Source: Paenibacillus helianthi (lineage in GTDB: Bacteria > Bacillota > Bacilli > Paenibacillales > Paenibacillaceae). Taken from it: a stretch of 45,034 bases of DNA. Shown here in pieces: positions 23,850 to 33,103 of this stretch. A program made the position numbers and the translations under genes. Positions within the stretch are counted from its first letter, which is position 1; every line of letters begins with the position of its first letter. The notes below the pieces were generated by a model. That model was given only the letters and a program-made list of their open reading frames with translations. It was not told the origin of the DNA and searched no databases. The stretch lies in the NCBI RefSeq assembly GCF_001909055.1, contig NZ_LVWI01000063.1:1-45034 (forward strand). Direction: 5' to 3'.

Positions 23850-25463
23850 ATGGATCAAGACATCAAACAAGCGATACTCAAGGGAGAAACCTCACTTGGG
23901 ATCGAATTTGGATCCACACGTATCAAGGCAGTGCTGATTGATCATCGTTTTGAAACAATCGCATCTGGAAGTTATGAGTGGGAGAACCTCCTGGTAGACG
24001 GGTATTGGACGTACAACTTAGAGAGTATTATCGCGGGTCTGCAAGAGGCTTATAGTGGAATGAAGCAAGAGGTTGAACGGAAATATGGAATCACCATTCG
24101 AACAGTGGGTTCTATAGGCTTCTCTGCAATGATGCACGGGTATATGGCTTTTGACAGCGCGGGTAAGCTGCTTGTTCCGTTCCGGACTTGGCGGAATGCG
24201 ACAACCGGTGCTGCAGCAAAAGAGTTAACTGATAAATTTCAATTCAACATTCCTGAGCGCTGGAGTATTGCTCACCTGTATCAAGCGATATTGAACGAAG
24301 AAGAACATGTTCCTCGTATCGATTTTATTACGACGCTCTCTGGATACATTCACTGGCTGCTGACTGGAAATAAGGCTATTGGTGTCGGAGACGCTTCGGG
24401 TATGTTCCCGATCGATGAAACTACACATGATTACAACGAATCCATGGTTAAGCAGTTTGATGAGCTCATTGCGGCCAAAGGCTACTCCTGGAAGCTGAAA
24501 GATATTCTCCCGGAGGTCCATATTTCAGGTCAGCAGGCAGGTGCATTAACGGCAGCGGGAGCCAGAATTTTAGATAAATCCGAAAATCTGCAGCCACGGA
24601 TTTCGCTCTGTCCTCCGGAAGGTGATGCGGGAACAGGCATGGTTGCTACGAATAGTGTGAGAAAACGGACGGGCAACGTCTCCGTGGGAACTTCGGTTTT
24701 TGCTATGCTTGTATTAGAGAAGGAGCTTACGGCGGTATACCCGGAAATTGATCTGGTGACAACACCGGGCGGCAATCCGGTCGGAATGGTTCATGCCAAC
24801 AACTGTTCAAGTGATATCAACGCCTGGCTGGGCTTGTTCCGTGAATTCTATGAGGCTATGGGGCAGAAGGCGGACACGAATCATTTATTCGGTGTGATGT
24901 TCAATAAGGCGCTGGAAGCAGACCCGGATGGCGGCGGATTGCTTAGCTATGGTTACTTCTCAGGCGAGAATATCACCGGAATGGAAAAAGGCCGGCCATT
25001 GTTTGTACGCTCCCCTGAGAGCCGTTTCAATCTGGCCAATTTCATGCGCACTCATCTGTTCACTGCTTTTGGTGCATTGAAAATCGGGATGGATATTCTG
25101 ACAAAGAAGGAAAATGTCGAAATTGACAGCATTCTGGCACACGGCGGTTTATTTAAAACCCCTATCGTCGGACAAAAAATTGTTGCAGCTGCCTTAAATG
25201 TCCCGGTATCCGTGATGGCTACAGCCGGTGAAGGCGGAGCATGGGGGATGGCTATTCTGGCTTCTTACATGAGTAACAAGGATCAGCAAGAAAGCCTGGA
25301 AGACTTCCTCGACCAGAAAGTATTTAAGGATACCGAAGGACAGGAGATTTATCCTGACGGCTCCGACGTGAAGGGATTCGAAGCATTTATGGAGCGCTAC
25401 ACTCAAGGTCTGGCGATTGAGCAGGCTGCTGTAGATAATCTAGTGGAAAACTGGAGGGGTTGA
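23850..25463 (+). CDS. araB: Ribulokinase-like FGGY carbohydrate kinase
   Basis: A 537-residue sugar kinase of the FGGY family, first gene of the arabinose operon. It would phosphorylate L-ribulose to L-ribulose 5-phosphate. The N-terminal phosphate-binding loop is GIEFGSTRIKAVLI, and a C-terminal glycine-rich ATP-site segment (TAGEGGAWGMA) is present. The N-terminus differs from the VDFGTESGRA-type start of B. subtilis AraB, so it seems to belong to a different ribulokinase branch. ATG at 23850 is chosen; GTG at 23844 is also possible with the same AGGAG site. The araD start follows its stop after 1 base. Confidence 0.85.
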   Translation: MDQDIKQAILKGETSLGIEFGSTRIKAVLIDHRFETIASGSYEWENLLVDGYWTYNLESIIAGLQEAYSGMKQEVERKYGITIRTVGSIGFSAMMHGYMAFDSAGKLLVPFRTWRNATTGAAAKELTDKFQFNIPERWSIAHLYQAILNEEEHVPRIDFITTLSGYIHWLLTGNKAIGVGDASGMFPIDETTHDYNESMVKQFDELIAAKGYSWKLKDILPEVHISGQQAGALTAAGARILDKSENLQPRISLCPPEGDAGTGMVATNSVRKRTGNVSVGTSVFAMLVLEKELTAVYPEIDLVTTPGGNPVGMVHANNCSSDINAWLGLFREFYEAMGQKADTNHLFGVMFNKALEADPDGGGLLSYGYFSGENITGMEKGRPLFVRSPESRFNLANFMRTHLFTAFGALKIGMDILTKKENVEIDSILAHGGLFKTPIVGQKIVAAALNVPVSVMATAGEGGAWGMAILASYMSNKDQQESLEDFLDQKVFKDTEGQEIYPDGSDVKGFEAFMERYTQGLAIEQAAVDNLVENWRG

Positions 25464-25464
25464 C

Positions 25465-26160
25465 GTGTTAGAGCAACTGAAAGAAGAAGTATTTCAAGCG
25501 AATCTGGATTTGCCTAAACATGGGCTTGTAAAATACACCTGGGGGAACGTAAGCGCTGTTGACCGCGAGAGCCGCTTATTCGTTATTAAGCCTAGTGGTG
25601 TCAGTTATGAAACGATGAAAGCCAGTGATATGGTAGTTGTTGACTTTGACGGCAATGTGGTTGAAGGAGCGATGAGACCCTCTTCAGATACACCAACTCA
25701 TGCCGTACTGTATAAGCATTACGCAGAGATCGGCGGTATTGTGCATACCCATTCGACTTGGGCGACCATTTGGGCTCAAGCGGGTCTGGATGTACCTGTT
25801 ATGGGGACTACTCATGCAGACACCTTCTATGGTTCGGTTCCCTGCGCCCGTTTCTTAACCCAAGAGGAGATTGACCGTGGTTATGAAGCGGAAACCGGCC
25901 GAGTCATCATCGAGACGTTTGAGCAGCGCGGGCTTGATATTTTAGCAGTGCCCGGTGTCCTGCTTAAGGGTCATGCTCCGTTCACTTGGGGCAAAGATGC
26001 CAAATCCGCAGTCATGAACAGTGTCGTGCTTGAAGAGGTTTCGAAAATGAATTTATTCGCACGGCAATTGAATAGTTTTGCTGAAGAATTGCCGCAGCGC
26101 ATTCTAGATAAGCATTACTTACGCAAACACGGGAAAGATGCCTACTACGGGCAGAAGTAA
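25465..26160 (+). CDS. araD: L-ribulose-5-phosphate 4-epimerase
   Basis: A 231-residue class-II-aldolase-fold enzyme that converts L-ribulose 5-phosphate to D-xylulose 5-phosphate, the last step of arabinose breakdown. Visible features are the substrate loop KPSGVSYE, SSDTPTHAVLY, the Zn-binding pair in VHTHSTWAT, and LLKGHAPFTWG with the third His. The length is that of the AraD family. The start is GTG at 25465 after AGGGG within the end of araB. Confidence 0.95.
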   Translation: MLEQLKEEVFQANLDLPKHGLVKYTWGNVSAVDRESRLFVIKPSGVSYETMKASDMVVVDFDGNVVEGAMRPSSDTPTHAVLYKHYAEIGGIVHTHSTWATIWAQAGLDVPVMGTTHADTFYGSVPCARFLTQEEIDRGYEAETGRVIIETFEQRGLDILAVPGVLLKGHAPFTWGKDAKSAVMNSVVLEEVSKMNLFARQLNSFAEELPQRILDKHYLRKHGKDAYYGQK

Positions 26161-26194
26161 TACCAACTACTAATTTATGAAAAGAGGATGAATG

Positions 26195-27619
26195 ATGTCA
26201 ACAGTAGGTGCAAAAGAATTCTGGTTTGTCGTAGGTTCACAACATCTGTATGGGGAAGAAGCGTTAGCAGAAGTGAAAGCAAATGCACAAGTAATGACCG
26301 ATGCCTTGAATAAGAGCGGCGTTCTGCCTTACCCGCTTGTATTGCAGGATCTGGCAGTCACTGCAGACAAAATCACTGCCCTCATGAAAGAAGTCAACTA
26401 TCGTGACGAAGTTGCCGGTGTCATTACCTGGATGCATACCTTCTCACCTGCAAAAATGTGGATCCGCGGTACTAAAATGCTGCAGAAGCCGCTGCTTCAT
26501 CTGGCTACACAGTACAATGAAAGTATTCCTTGGGCAACCATTGACATGGACTTCATGAACCTCAACCAGGCAGCACATGGTGACCGTGAATATGGATTTA
26601 TCAACGCCCGTCTGAAAAAACAGAATAAAGTAGTAGTAGGATATTGGGGACGCGCGGAAGTTCAGAAGCAAATTGCAGAGTGGATGGATGTAGCGGTTGC
26701 TTACAATGAAAGCTTCAATATCAAAGTGGCCCGCTTTGGCGACAACATGCGTAACGTTGGCGTTACCGAAGGCGATAAGGTCGAAGCTCAAATTCAATTT
26801 GGCTGGACCGTGGACTACTTCGGAATTGGCGACCTTGTTGGGTACGTGAATGCTGTGAAGGAAGAAGAAATCGATGCTTTGTTCGCGGAGTATTCCAAAG
26901 CTTATGAATTTGACTATGGTACTTACAGCAAGGAAGCTTGGGAAGCCAGTGTAAAAGTGCAGGCAAGCTATGAAATTGCCCTCAAGCGCTTCCTGGATCA
27001 TGGCGGCTACACGGCCTTCACTACGAACTTCGAAGACCTCTACGGGATGAAACAGCTTCCGGGTCTGGCCGTTCAGCGTCTGATGGCACAAGGATACGGA
27101 TTTGCCGGTGAAGGGGACTGGAAGACCGCTGCCCTTGATCGTCTGCTGAAAGTAATGAGCCACAACCAAAACACCGGTTTCATGGAAGATTACACCTATG
27201 AAATGGCAGCAGGTCAGGAATCCATCCTTCAATCCCATATGCTTGAAGTTGACCCGACGCTGGCAAGCAATAAGCCCAAAGTCCTCGTGTCTCCGCTCGG
27301 TATTGGCGATCGTGAAGATCCGGCCCGTCTGGTGTTTGACGGCAAGGCAGGAGACGGCGTAGTTGTGTCCATGGCTGACTTCGGCACTCATTACAAACTG
27401 CTGATCAATGAGGTTACTGCATTTGAACCAACAGTTCCTGCTCCCAATCTTCCAGTAGCCCGTGTACTATGGAACGTGAAGCCGAACTTCCAGGACGGGG
27501 TTAAGGCATGGATTGAGAACGGCGGCGGCCACCATACCGTGGTTTCCTTGAATCTAACTACAGACCAGATTGTTACTTATGCAAAACTGGTTAACCTGGA
27601 ATACGTAATTATTAAGTAA
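26195..27619 (+). CDS. araA: L-arabinose isomerase
   Basis: A 474-residue enzyme converting L-arabinose to L-ribulose with Mn2+. Family motifs are FWFVVGSQHLYG at the N-terminus, VITWMHTFSPAKMW, and the metal-site regions NFEDLYGMKQLPG, GYGFAGEGDWKT, FMEDYTYE and the C-terminal GGGHHTVVS. ATG at 26195 is chosen over ATG at 26192 because AGAGGA is better spaced from it. It is the last gene of araB-araD-araA and is followed by a strong terminator; no transporter gene belongs to the operon here. Confidence 0.97.
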   Translation: MSTVGAKEFWFVVGSQHLYGEEALAEVKANAQVMTDALNKSGVLPYPLVLQDLAVTADKITALMKEVNYRDEVAGVITWMHTFSPAKMWIRGTKMLQKPLLHLATQYNESIPWATIDMDFMNLNQAAHGDREYGFINARLKKQNKVVVGYWGRAEVQKQIAEWMDVAVAYNESFNIKVARFGDNMRNVGVTEGDKVEAQIQFGWTVDYFGIGDLVGYVNAVKEEEIDALFAEYSKAYEFDYGTYSKEAWEASVKVQASYEIALKRFLDHGGYTAFTTNFEDLYGMKQLPGLAVQRLMAQGYGFAGEGDWKTAALDRLLKVMSHNQNTGFMEDYTYEMAAGQESILQSHMLEVDPTLASNKPKVLVSPLGIGDREDPARLVFDGKAGDGVVVSMADFGTHYKLLINEVTAFEPTVPAPNLPVARVLWNVKPNFQDGVKAWIENGGGHHTVVSLNLTTDQIVTYAKLVNLEYVIIK

Positions 27620-27638
27620 TCAGAAGATGGTTATCTAT

Positions 27639-27679
27639 AAAAGCATTGGGTCCGTTCAAAGGACCCAATGCTTTTTTGA
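27639..27679 (+). terminator. Terminator of the araBDA operon
   Basis: AAGCATTGGGTCC (27641-27653) pairs perfectly with GGACCCAATGCTT (27661-27673), extended by A/T pairs, and is followed by a T run. Confidence 0.95.
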
Positions 27680-27739
27680 TTGATGAATGAGGTTGTCTTG
27701 GCAAGCTGACCTAGAGGGAGAAACGAGGTAATGAAATAG

Positions 27740-27863
27740 AAAAAGCCTGGCAGACGCGCCAGGCTAAGACCTATAAAATCATTGCATACAAAGAAGCAAT
27801 ATGTTAAAGTTGAAGGACTGTCGATATTCATAACATAAAGACAGACTTGTTGATTATCTTTAT
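27740..27863 (-). ncRNA. Candidate small RNA between araA and helD
   Basis: On the minus strand a consensus promoter (27870-27899) is followed by about 120 bases and then an intrinsic terminator: AGCCTGGC/GCCAGGCT (27744-27765) with a T run (complement of A27740-27744). No ORF with a ribosome binding site lies inside; the only longer frame (from ATG at 27831) runs straight through the terminator. The downstream neighbour is the convergent araA, so this is not a leader. The predicted transcript is about 124 nucleotides. No known sRNA family was recognised. Confidence 0.6.
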
Positions 27864-27869
27864 ACTTTG

Positions 27870-27899
27870 ATTATAGCAAAAGAATTTGCGTTTTGTCAA
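27870..27899 (-). promoter_or_regulatory. Consensus promoter of the candidate small RNA
   Basis: On the minus strand TTGACA (complement of 27894-27899), 18 bases and TATAAT (complement of 27870-27875). It points away from helD, which starts 50 bases on the other side. Confidence 0.8.
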
Positions 27900-27948
27900 C
27901 CGTCCTTTTTTCTTTTCTAACTTAGTTTGAGAAGGAGTGTATTCAGGA

Positions 27949-30363
27949 ATGATGGACTCAAATGAATGGCGGCAGGAGCAGCAGCGGCTGGATCTGGTGG
28001 TAGGAAAGCTGGAGGCAAGAATTGTTGAACTGGAGCCCAAGATAAGTCAATTAAGGGAGCAGGCGGCGGATATCCGCAAAAGGTTCTGGGATGAGGTTAC
28101 GGTCAACACGAGCACGGATGAGGATTTTGAAGAGACGTTCTTCACGATTAATCAGCAAACTGCAGTGTTATCTGAACGGGAACGGAGCCACGGACGGTTG
28201 TTGCAGCAATGGAAAAATATGAACCGGCTACTGCCATCTCCATATTTTGGACGTGTTGATTTTCAGGAAGAAGGCCAGGGAATCACTGAGCAGGTGTATA
28301 TCGGGGTGTCTTCCTTCGTCGATGCAGATGGCCTGAGCTTTCTGGTGTACGACTGGCGTACCCCTATGGCGAGTCTATACTATGACTATCCTCCAGGAGA
28401 AGCAGCCTTTGAAACGCCGGGAGGGCGCATCACCGGGACCATGAAGCTGAAGCGGCAGTACCAGATTCGTGACGGCCATCTCCATAATGTATTCGATTCG
28501 AGTATAACTATCGGTGACCAGTTACTGCAGCAGGTGCTCGGTCAGGGGGCAGATGCACAAATGAAGAGCATCGTGGGGACGATTCAAAAAGAACAGAATG
28601 CTATCATCCGCAACGATAACAGCCAAATGCTCATTGTGCAGGGAGCAGCCGGCAGCGGGAAAACTTCTGCGGCGCTGCAGCGTGTGGCTTACCTGCTGTA
28701 TAAACATCGTGAAAGACTCACCGCTGATCAGATCGTTCTTTTTTCACCTAACCCCATGTTCAACAGTTACGTATCCACTGTTCTTCCTGAACTCGGAGAG
28801 GAAAACATGCAGCAGACCACCTTCCAGGAGTATCTGGACAATTGGCTTGCCTCAACGTTTCGTTTGGAAGACCCGTTTGATCAGATCGAATATGTGCTGA
28901 CCGAGCAGCAGACTCTGGGTTATGAGGCTCGTATGAATGGAATTCAGTATAAGGCATCTAAAGCCTACCTTCAGGCACTCCGCGGCTATTCGTTGTGGCT
29001 GGTGAAGGAAGGAATGAGGTTTGACGATATCCGTTTCCGGGATCGCGTGTTAATTCCGGGCGAGCAAATCAAAGAAAAGTTTTACAGCTATGACTCCTCC
29101 ATTCGCCTCACGAACCGCATCGCACTGGTACAAAAATGGCTGCTGCAGGAGCTGACCCGGCTGGAGAAGGAGGAGCAGGAAGCGTCTTGGGTACAGGAGG
29201 AGCTGAACTACCTCGATAGTGAGCAGTACGCTGAGGTGTTCAATATGCTGCATAAAGAGCAGGGGGTCTTTGACTTTGCCGAAAAGTACGCCCGAATATA
29301 CGAAATCCTGCACAACCAACGCCGTCCGGATGAGAGTGATTTCGATTTTGCCGAGCGGGAGGAAGAGCTGCTCAGCCGAATGATTGTGAAGGAGGAATTC
29401 AAACCACTCAGACGGAGCGTAAAACAGTTCTCGTTCATAGACATGGTTGGACTGTACAGCCAGTTGTTCAGAGACGAGGCGGCATACAGGGAGATGACGA
29501 ATGAAGCTGAGGTACCGGAGCTTTGGGCGGAAATCTGCAGGCAGACCCAAGAAAAGCTGGGCCGAAAAGAACTCTATTATGAAGATGCTACACCGTATCT
29601 ATATCTGAAAGAACTTGTGGAAGGTGCCCGGACCAACACGCAGGTGCGGCATATCTTCATCGATGAAGGCCAGGATTATTCGATGTTTCAGTATGAGTTC
29701 CTCAAAAGACTCTTTCCCCGTGCCCGTATGACGGTACTCGGTGATTTCGGCCAGGCCATCTTTACGCAGGCAACGAATTTGCACGGGATGGACTCTCCCT
29801 TGATTCAGCTGTATGGCGAAGCGGCAACCAGTCAGTTTCTTCTTATCCGCAGTTATCGCTCCACCCGTCCAATTGTGGAGTTTACGAAGTCGCTTTTGCC
29901 GGGCGGAGATGCAATTGTGCCGTTTGACAGAAGCGGCAGGAAGCCGTCCCTCCTGAAAATGGAGTGCAGCGAGAAACGGGCGGAACGAATAGCGGCAGAT
30001 CTGGCGGCGCTTCAGGCTGAAGGTTGTACATCCATCGCTGTTATAACGAAGACTGCCGCCGAGAGCAGAGAGGCTTACGAGACTTTGACAGCCGGGGGTT
30101 CCAAAGAGCTGTGGCTGATCACAAAGAACACACCCACTTTTGAAAAGGGTACGCTAGTTATTCCTGCCTATCTCGCTAAAGGTGTTGAATTTGATGCAGT
30201 GCTGATCTACGATGCTTCCCCGCAGTCCTTTGACCGGGAGAGCGAGCGCAAGCTCTTTTATACAGCATGCACACGGGCAATGCACCGGCTTTTACTGTAT
30301 ACGACAGGGGAATGGACGCCTTTTGTTCAGGCGGTAGATCCATCGTTGTATGAGCTAGTGTAA
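27949..30363 (+). CDS. helD: HelD-like UvrD/Rep-superfamily ATPase (RNA polymerase recycling)
   Basis: An 804-residue SF1 ATPase. An N-terminal coiled coil (about residues 5-50) is followed by the split helicase core: Walker A QGAAGSGKTSAA (about 230-240), Walker B FIDEGQDYS (about 570) and the late motifs AYLAKGVEFDAVLIYD and YTACTRAMHRLL (about 745-780). This is the architecture of HelD, which binds RNA polymerase and uses ATP to release it from nucleic acid; rifampicin-protecting HelR proteins belong to the same family. ATG at 27949 follows AAGGAG by 11 bases; GTG at 27937 is too close to the site. The stop overlaps the convergent WYL gene. Confidence 0.87.
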   Translation: MMDSNEWRQEQQRLDLVVGKLEARIVELEPKISQLREQAADIRKRFWDEVTVNTSTDEDFEETFFTINQQTAVLSERERSHGRLLQQWKNMNRLLPSPYFGRVDFQEEGQGITEQVYIGVSSFVDADGLSFLVYDWRTPMASLYYDYPPGEAAFETPGGRITGTMKLKRQYQIRDGHLHNVFDSSITIGDQLLQQVLGQGADAQMKSIVGTIQKEQNAIIRNDNSQMLIVQGAAGSGKTSAALQRVAYLLYKHRERLTADQIVLFSPNPMFNSYVSTVLPELGEENMQQTTFQEYLDNWLASTFRLEDPFDQIEYVLTEQQTLGYEARMNGIQYKASKAYLQALRGYSLWLVKEGMRFDDIRFRDRVLIPGEQIKEKFYSYDSSIRLTNRIALVQKWLLQELTRLEKEEQEASWVQEELNYLDSEQYAEVFNMLHKEQGVFDFAEKYARIYEILHNQRRPDESDFDFAEREEELLSRMIVKEEFKPLRRSVKQFSFIDMVGLYSQLFRDEAAYREMTNEAEVPELWAEICRQTQEKLGRKELYYEDATPYLYLKELVEGARTNTQVRHIFIDEGQDYSMFQYEFLKRLFPRARMTVLGDFGQAIFTQATNLHGMDSPLIQLYGEAATSQFLLIRSYRSTRPIVEFTKSLLPGGDAIVPFDRSGRKPSLLKMECSEKRAERIAADLAALQAEGCTSIAVITKTAAESREAYETLTAGGSKELWLITKNTPTFEKGTLVIPAYLAKGVEFDAVLIYDASPQSFDRESERKLFYTACTRAMHRLLLYTTGEWTPFVQAVDPSLYELV

Positions 30364-31290
30364 GCACCGGTACGGCTTCAAGCTGAGCTCCAGCAGCTGG
30401 ATAACGGTCTCCTGCAGCTGGGGCGGCTCTGCGACCTTCACTTCAGGTCCGAACTTCAGCAGCCCCCGCGCCGTATAAGGGAACTCTTCCACGGGGACGC
30501 TGCTCTTCCAAAGATAGGCATACTCAGAAGGGAGCTCTGCCTGCTGCAGAGAGTGAAACATTGGGTCGGATTCCGCGAGCCGGGCGCCAAAGGCGGTAAA
30601 CCATAGCGTAACCTCCAATCGGGGCCGCTCATCGGCAGCTTCCAGCCACTCCTGCAGATTTGGAGCGGAGAGGTCCTCTTGTTCCAGCACCTCCAACTGC
30701 AGAATGCGATCGGCGCGGTACAGAATCACACGGTCGCCTTTCTTGGCGGGCATATACCAGTAGCCGTTCTCCAGGTAGATGCCGACAGGGGTTGCTTGTG
30801 CGTCCTTCGTTCCGCTCCGCGAGCGGTAGGTGAACGCAATCTGCTTCTTGGCAATTGCCGCTTGCAGAATAGCTGTCGTAAACGGCGCAGGCTGTGCAGG
30901 CTGCTGCTGGAGGACGGCGATGTGGCTGCGCATCCGGTCGATCGAGTCCTTCACGTCAGGCGGCAGACTGGCATAGTACTGCTCGGCCAGGTGCGTCCGG
31001 AACGACTCATAGGGGAAGCTCTGGATTTGCTCCATGACCTGAATCATCAGGAAAAGACCCAGAGCTTCGTTAGGTGTAAGCCGCAGCGGTGGCAGAATCC
31101 GGTTAGGCAGCGCCCGGTAACCGCCATGGGCACCTACTTCGGCATATAACGGGAAGCCGATCTGCTGCAGGTAGTCGAGATCGCGCTGAATCGTACGCAA
31201 GGACACCCCGAAGCGTTCGGCCAACTCACGGGCAGTGAATTTTCTGCGGGAGTCGATGATTTGCATCATGGCTAGCCGTCGGTCATTCAT
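30355..31290 (-). CDS. YafY-type regulator with HTH_11 and WYL domains
   Basis: A 311-residue regulator. The winged HTH_11 domain is residues 1-55 (DSRRKFTARELAERFGVSLRTIQRDLDYL) and the WYL domain is about 145-220 (VGIYLENGYWYMPAKKGDRVILYRADRI). ATG at 31290 is chosen since GAGGTG lies 6 bases upstream. It is divergent from the DHFR-like reductase gene at 31369, the likely target. The 3' end overlaps helD by 9 bases. Confidence 0.87.
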   Translation of the reverse strand: MNDRRLAMMQIIDSRRKFTARELAERFGVSLRTIQRDLDYLQQIGFPLYAEVGAHGGYRALPNRILPPLRLTPNEALGLFLMIQVMEQIQSFPYESFRTHLAEQYYASLPPDVKDSIDRMRSHIAVLQQQPAQPAPFTTAILQAAIAKKQIAFTYRSRSGTKDAQATPVGIYLENGYWYMPAKKGDRVILYRADRILQLEVLEQEDLSAPNLQEWLEAADERPRLEVTLWFTAFGARLAESDPMFHSLQQAELPSEYAYLWKSSVPVEEFPYTARGLLKFGPEVKVAEPPQLQETVIQLLELSLKPYRCLH

Positions 31291-31293
31291 TTT

Positions 31294-31322
31294 TTGCACC
31301 TCGTTTAATTACGACGTATATT
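31294..31322 (+). promoter_or_regulatory. Promoter toward the DHFR-like gene
   Basis: TTGCAC (31294-31299), 17 bases and TATATT (31317-31322). The -35 overlaps the ribosome binding site of the divergent WYL gene, so the two genes share control sequence. Confidence 0.5.
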
Positions 31323-31368
31323 GTCATAGTTCCAGTTTATCATGAAAGCATGAGAGGAGCGATGAACA

Positions 31369-31899
31369 ATGAAGCAGAGTAAAGTTGTGCTGTATGTTGC
31401 CATGAGTCTGGACGGGTATATTGCCAAGCCAGATGGTTCAGTGGATTGGCTCTATGATGTCCAAGGGGATGGGGGCGACAACGGCTACGGTGATTTTTAC
31501 AAGGGCATTGGCGTGGTGGTTATGGGAAGGCTTACCTATGATGAGGTGCTGAAGATTTCGGATGAATTTCCTTATGCCGGCAAGCCTTGTTACGTTCTGA
31601 CCAGAAGAGAGCAAGCTCCAGACAAGTATGTTCATTTTACCGACGAGGCACTGGACAGCTTGATCCCGCGGCTGCAGGCCATGAGCGATGGGGATGTCTG
31701 GCTGGTGGGGGGCGGCCAGCTGGTGCAGGCGTTCCTGGAGCATGAACTGATTGATGAAGTGCAGCTAACCCTGATTCCGAAGCTGCTTGGCGAGGGGATT
31801 CCGTTATTTCCTGCAGGAACAGTTCCTGGCAATCTGAAGCTGACAGGGCTGGAGCGTATGGGTCAGATGGCATCGATCTGTTATGAAGTCATCAAGTAA
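31369..31899 (+). CDS. DHFR-like / RibD C-terminal-domain reductase
   Basis: A 176-residue NADPH-dependent reductase of the RibD_C/dihydrofolate-reductase-like group. Family stretches are VAMSLDGYIAKPDGSVDWL at the N-terminus, VVVMGRLTYDEVL, DVWLVGGGQLVQAFLEHELIDE and a C-terminal strand. Proteins of this group (YyaP/YwjB-like) reduce pterin- or flavin-related compounds, but the substrate is rarely known. GAGGAG precedes the ATG. It is divergent from a WYL regulator and ends in its own terminator. Confidence 0.85.
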   Translation: MKQSKVVLYVAMSLDGYIAKPDGSVDWLYDVQGDGGDNGYGDFYKGIGVVVMGRLTYDEVLKISDEFPYAGKPCYVLTRREQAPDKYVHFTDEALDSLIPRLQAMSDGDVWLVGGGQLVQAFLEHELIDEVQLTLIPKLLGEGIPLFPAGTVPGNLKLTGLERMGQMASICYEVIK

Positions 31900-31965
31900 G
31901 AAGCCTGGCGGCGGGAGGGTCTTTGCGGAACCGGGTTCGTGACGAAGCTGAAAAATAATTAAAAT

Positions 31966-31997
31966 GCTACTGACATAACGTTGTCAGTAGCGTTTTT
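31966..31997 (+). terminator. Terminator after the DHFR-like gene
   Basis: GCTACTGACA (31966-31975) pairs perfectly with TGTCAGTAGC (31982-31991), then GTTTTTG. Confidence 0.9.
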
Positions 31998-32040
31998 GTA
32001 TAATCAGATTAGATCAAGATAAAGGAGCTGTTCGAAAAGT

Positions 32041-32580
32041 ATGAATACCACCGAAGCGTTGCAGCGGTTTGAAGAAACGGCAAATTACTATCTCCATCAA
32101 CTGGATGATTTCAGTATGGAGCAGTTGAAGCGTCAGCCAAGTGAGGACGAGTGGTCGCTTGGGCAAATGTATCTGCATCTGATTCACTCGGCTCTGTATA
32201 TGCAGCTTCGCAATGTTGAACAATGCCTGGCTCCAGGCGAGGATTCTGTTGCCTCTATCGCGGAAAAAACAAGAGAGGGTACAGAGATTTTTGATCAAGG
32301 AAGCTTCCCGCCTATTCGTGTCCATGTCCCGCCTTCTCCACAATATACCCCGGTGCAGCCAGAGAGCAAAGAACAGTTAATTCAGGGATTGAATACCGTG
32401 ATCGGCCGAATGAAAGAAACCTTGCCGAAGCTTGAACAGGTACCTCTACAGAATACGGTACCCCATCCGCGATTCGGTCCACTCAACTCCAAAGAATGGT
32501 TTTTGCTTATTGAAATGCACTATCGTCATCATCTTCTGCAGATGGACCGGTTGAGGGCATTTCTAGAATGCAACGTATAA
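32041..32580 (+). CDS. DinB/YfiT-family putative metal-dependent protein
   Basis: A 179-residue four-helix protein of the DinB superfamily. The expected His ligands are visible in MYLHLIHS (about residues 42-49) and in the C-terminal HYRHH. Members bind a metal and often transfer thiols or lack a known function. An AAGGAG site lies some 13 bases before the ATG, a little far. The next gene starts inside its last codons. Confidence 0.75.
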   Translation: MNTTEALQRFEETANYYLHQLDDFSMEQLKRQPSEDEWSLGQMYLHLIHSALYMQLRNVEQCLAPGEDSVASIAEKTREGTEIFDQGSFPPIRVHVPPSPQYTPVQPESKEQLIQGLNTVIGRMKETLPKLEQVPLQNTVPHPRFGPLNSKEWFLLIEMHYRHHLLQMDRLRAFLECNV

Positions 32581-33014
32581 GCGAGCAAAGCCGCTGCTGG
32601 ATTGGGGTTGTCTCCGCTTCTCATGTGAAGCGGGGGGTGCTCGGTGGATTCGCCCAGCTCAACCATGGCAAGTCAGGACCTTTGCGGCGGATGAGCCGTG
32701 GCGATTGGCTAATATACTATTCTCCACGGACGGATATGGCGAAGGGGGAGGTCCTCCAGGCGTTCACTGCCATTGGTCAGATTGAAGATGACAGCATCTA
32801 CCCCTATCCGATGTCCGAAACCTTTGTGCCCTACCGCCGGAATATCCGCTATTTTCCGTGCCGGGAAGTGAAGATTGCGGATCTATTGAACCAGCTTAGC
32901 TTCACACGCGGGAATCGAAACTGGGGGTATAGCTTCCGTTATGGTCATGTCGAGATCAGCCGGGAGGATGGTCAGACGATTGCGGCCGCCATGCTGGACC
33001 CCATAAGAGAATAA
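32568..33014 (+). CDS. EVE-domain protein (UPF0310-like)
   Basis: A 148-residue EVE-domain protein of the PUA-like fold: CWIGVVSASHVKRGV, the SRGDWLIYYSP pocket segment, and FVPYRRNIRYFP. EVE domains bind modified bases or nucleic acid in several defence and RNA-modification contexts, but free-standing copies like this are uncharacterised. The start overlaps the DinB-like gene by 13 bases in another frame, with GAGGG upstream, so the two are probably co-translated. A terminator follows at 33065. Confidence 0.8.
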   Translation: MQRISEQSRCWIGVVSASHVKRGVLGGFAQLNHGKSGPLRRMSRGDWLIYYSPRTDMAKGEVLQAFTAIGQIEDDSIYPYPMSETFVPYRRNIRYFPCREVKIADLLNQLSFTRGNRNWGYSFRYGHVEISREDGQTIAAAMLDPIRE

Positions 33015-33064
33015 GCGGATGCGGTTCCGTCTTATGAACATCTGGTAATAAATAATAATTCAAG

Positions 33065-33103
33065 AAACGGCTGGAACAGGGGGACCTGAACCAGCCGTTT
33101 TTT
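33065..33103 (+). terminator. Terminator of the DinB-EVE unit
   Basis: AAACGGCTGG (33065-33074) pairs with CCAGCCGTTT (33091-33100), with a T run after it. Confidence 0.9.

Noticed and set aside
26444..27391. Long open frame on the minus strand inside araA
   Set aside because: It lies antisense to a clear, fully motif-bearing arabinose isomerase and has no family features or ribosome binding site.
27631..27831. 66-codon minus-strand ORF in the araA-helD gap
   Set aside because: No ribosome binding site, and it reads through both terminator hairpins; the segment fits a non-coding RNA better.
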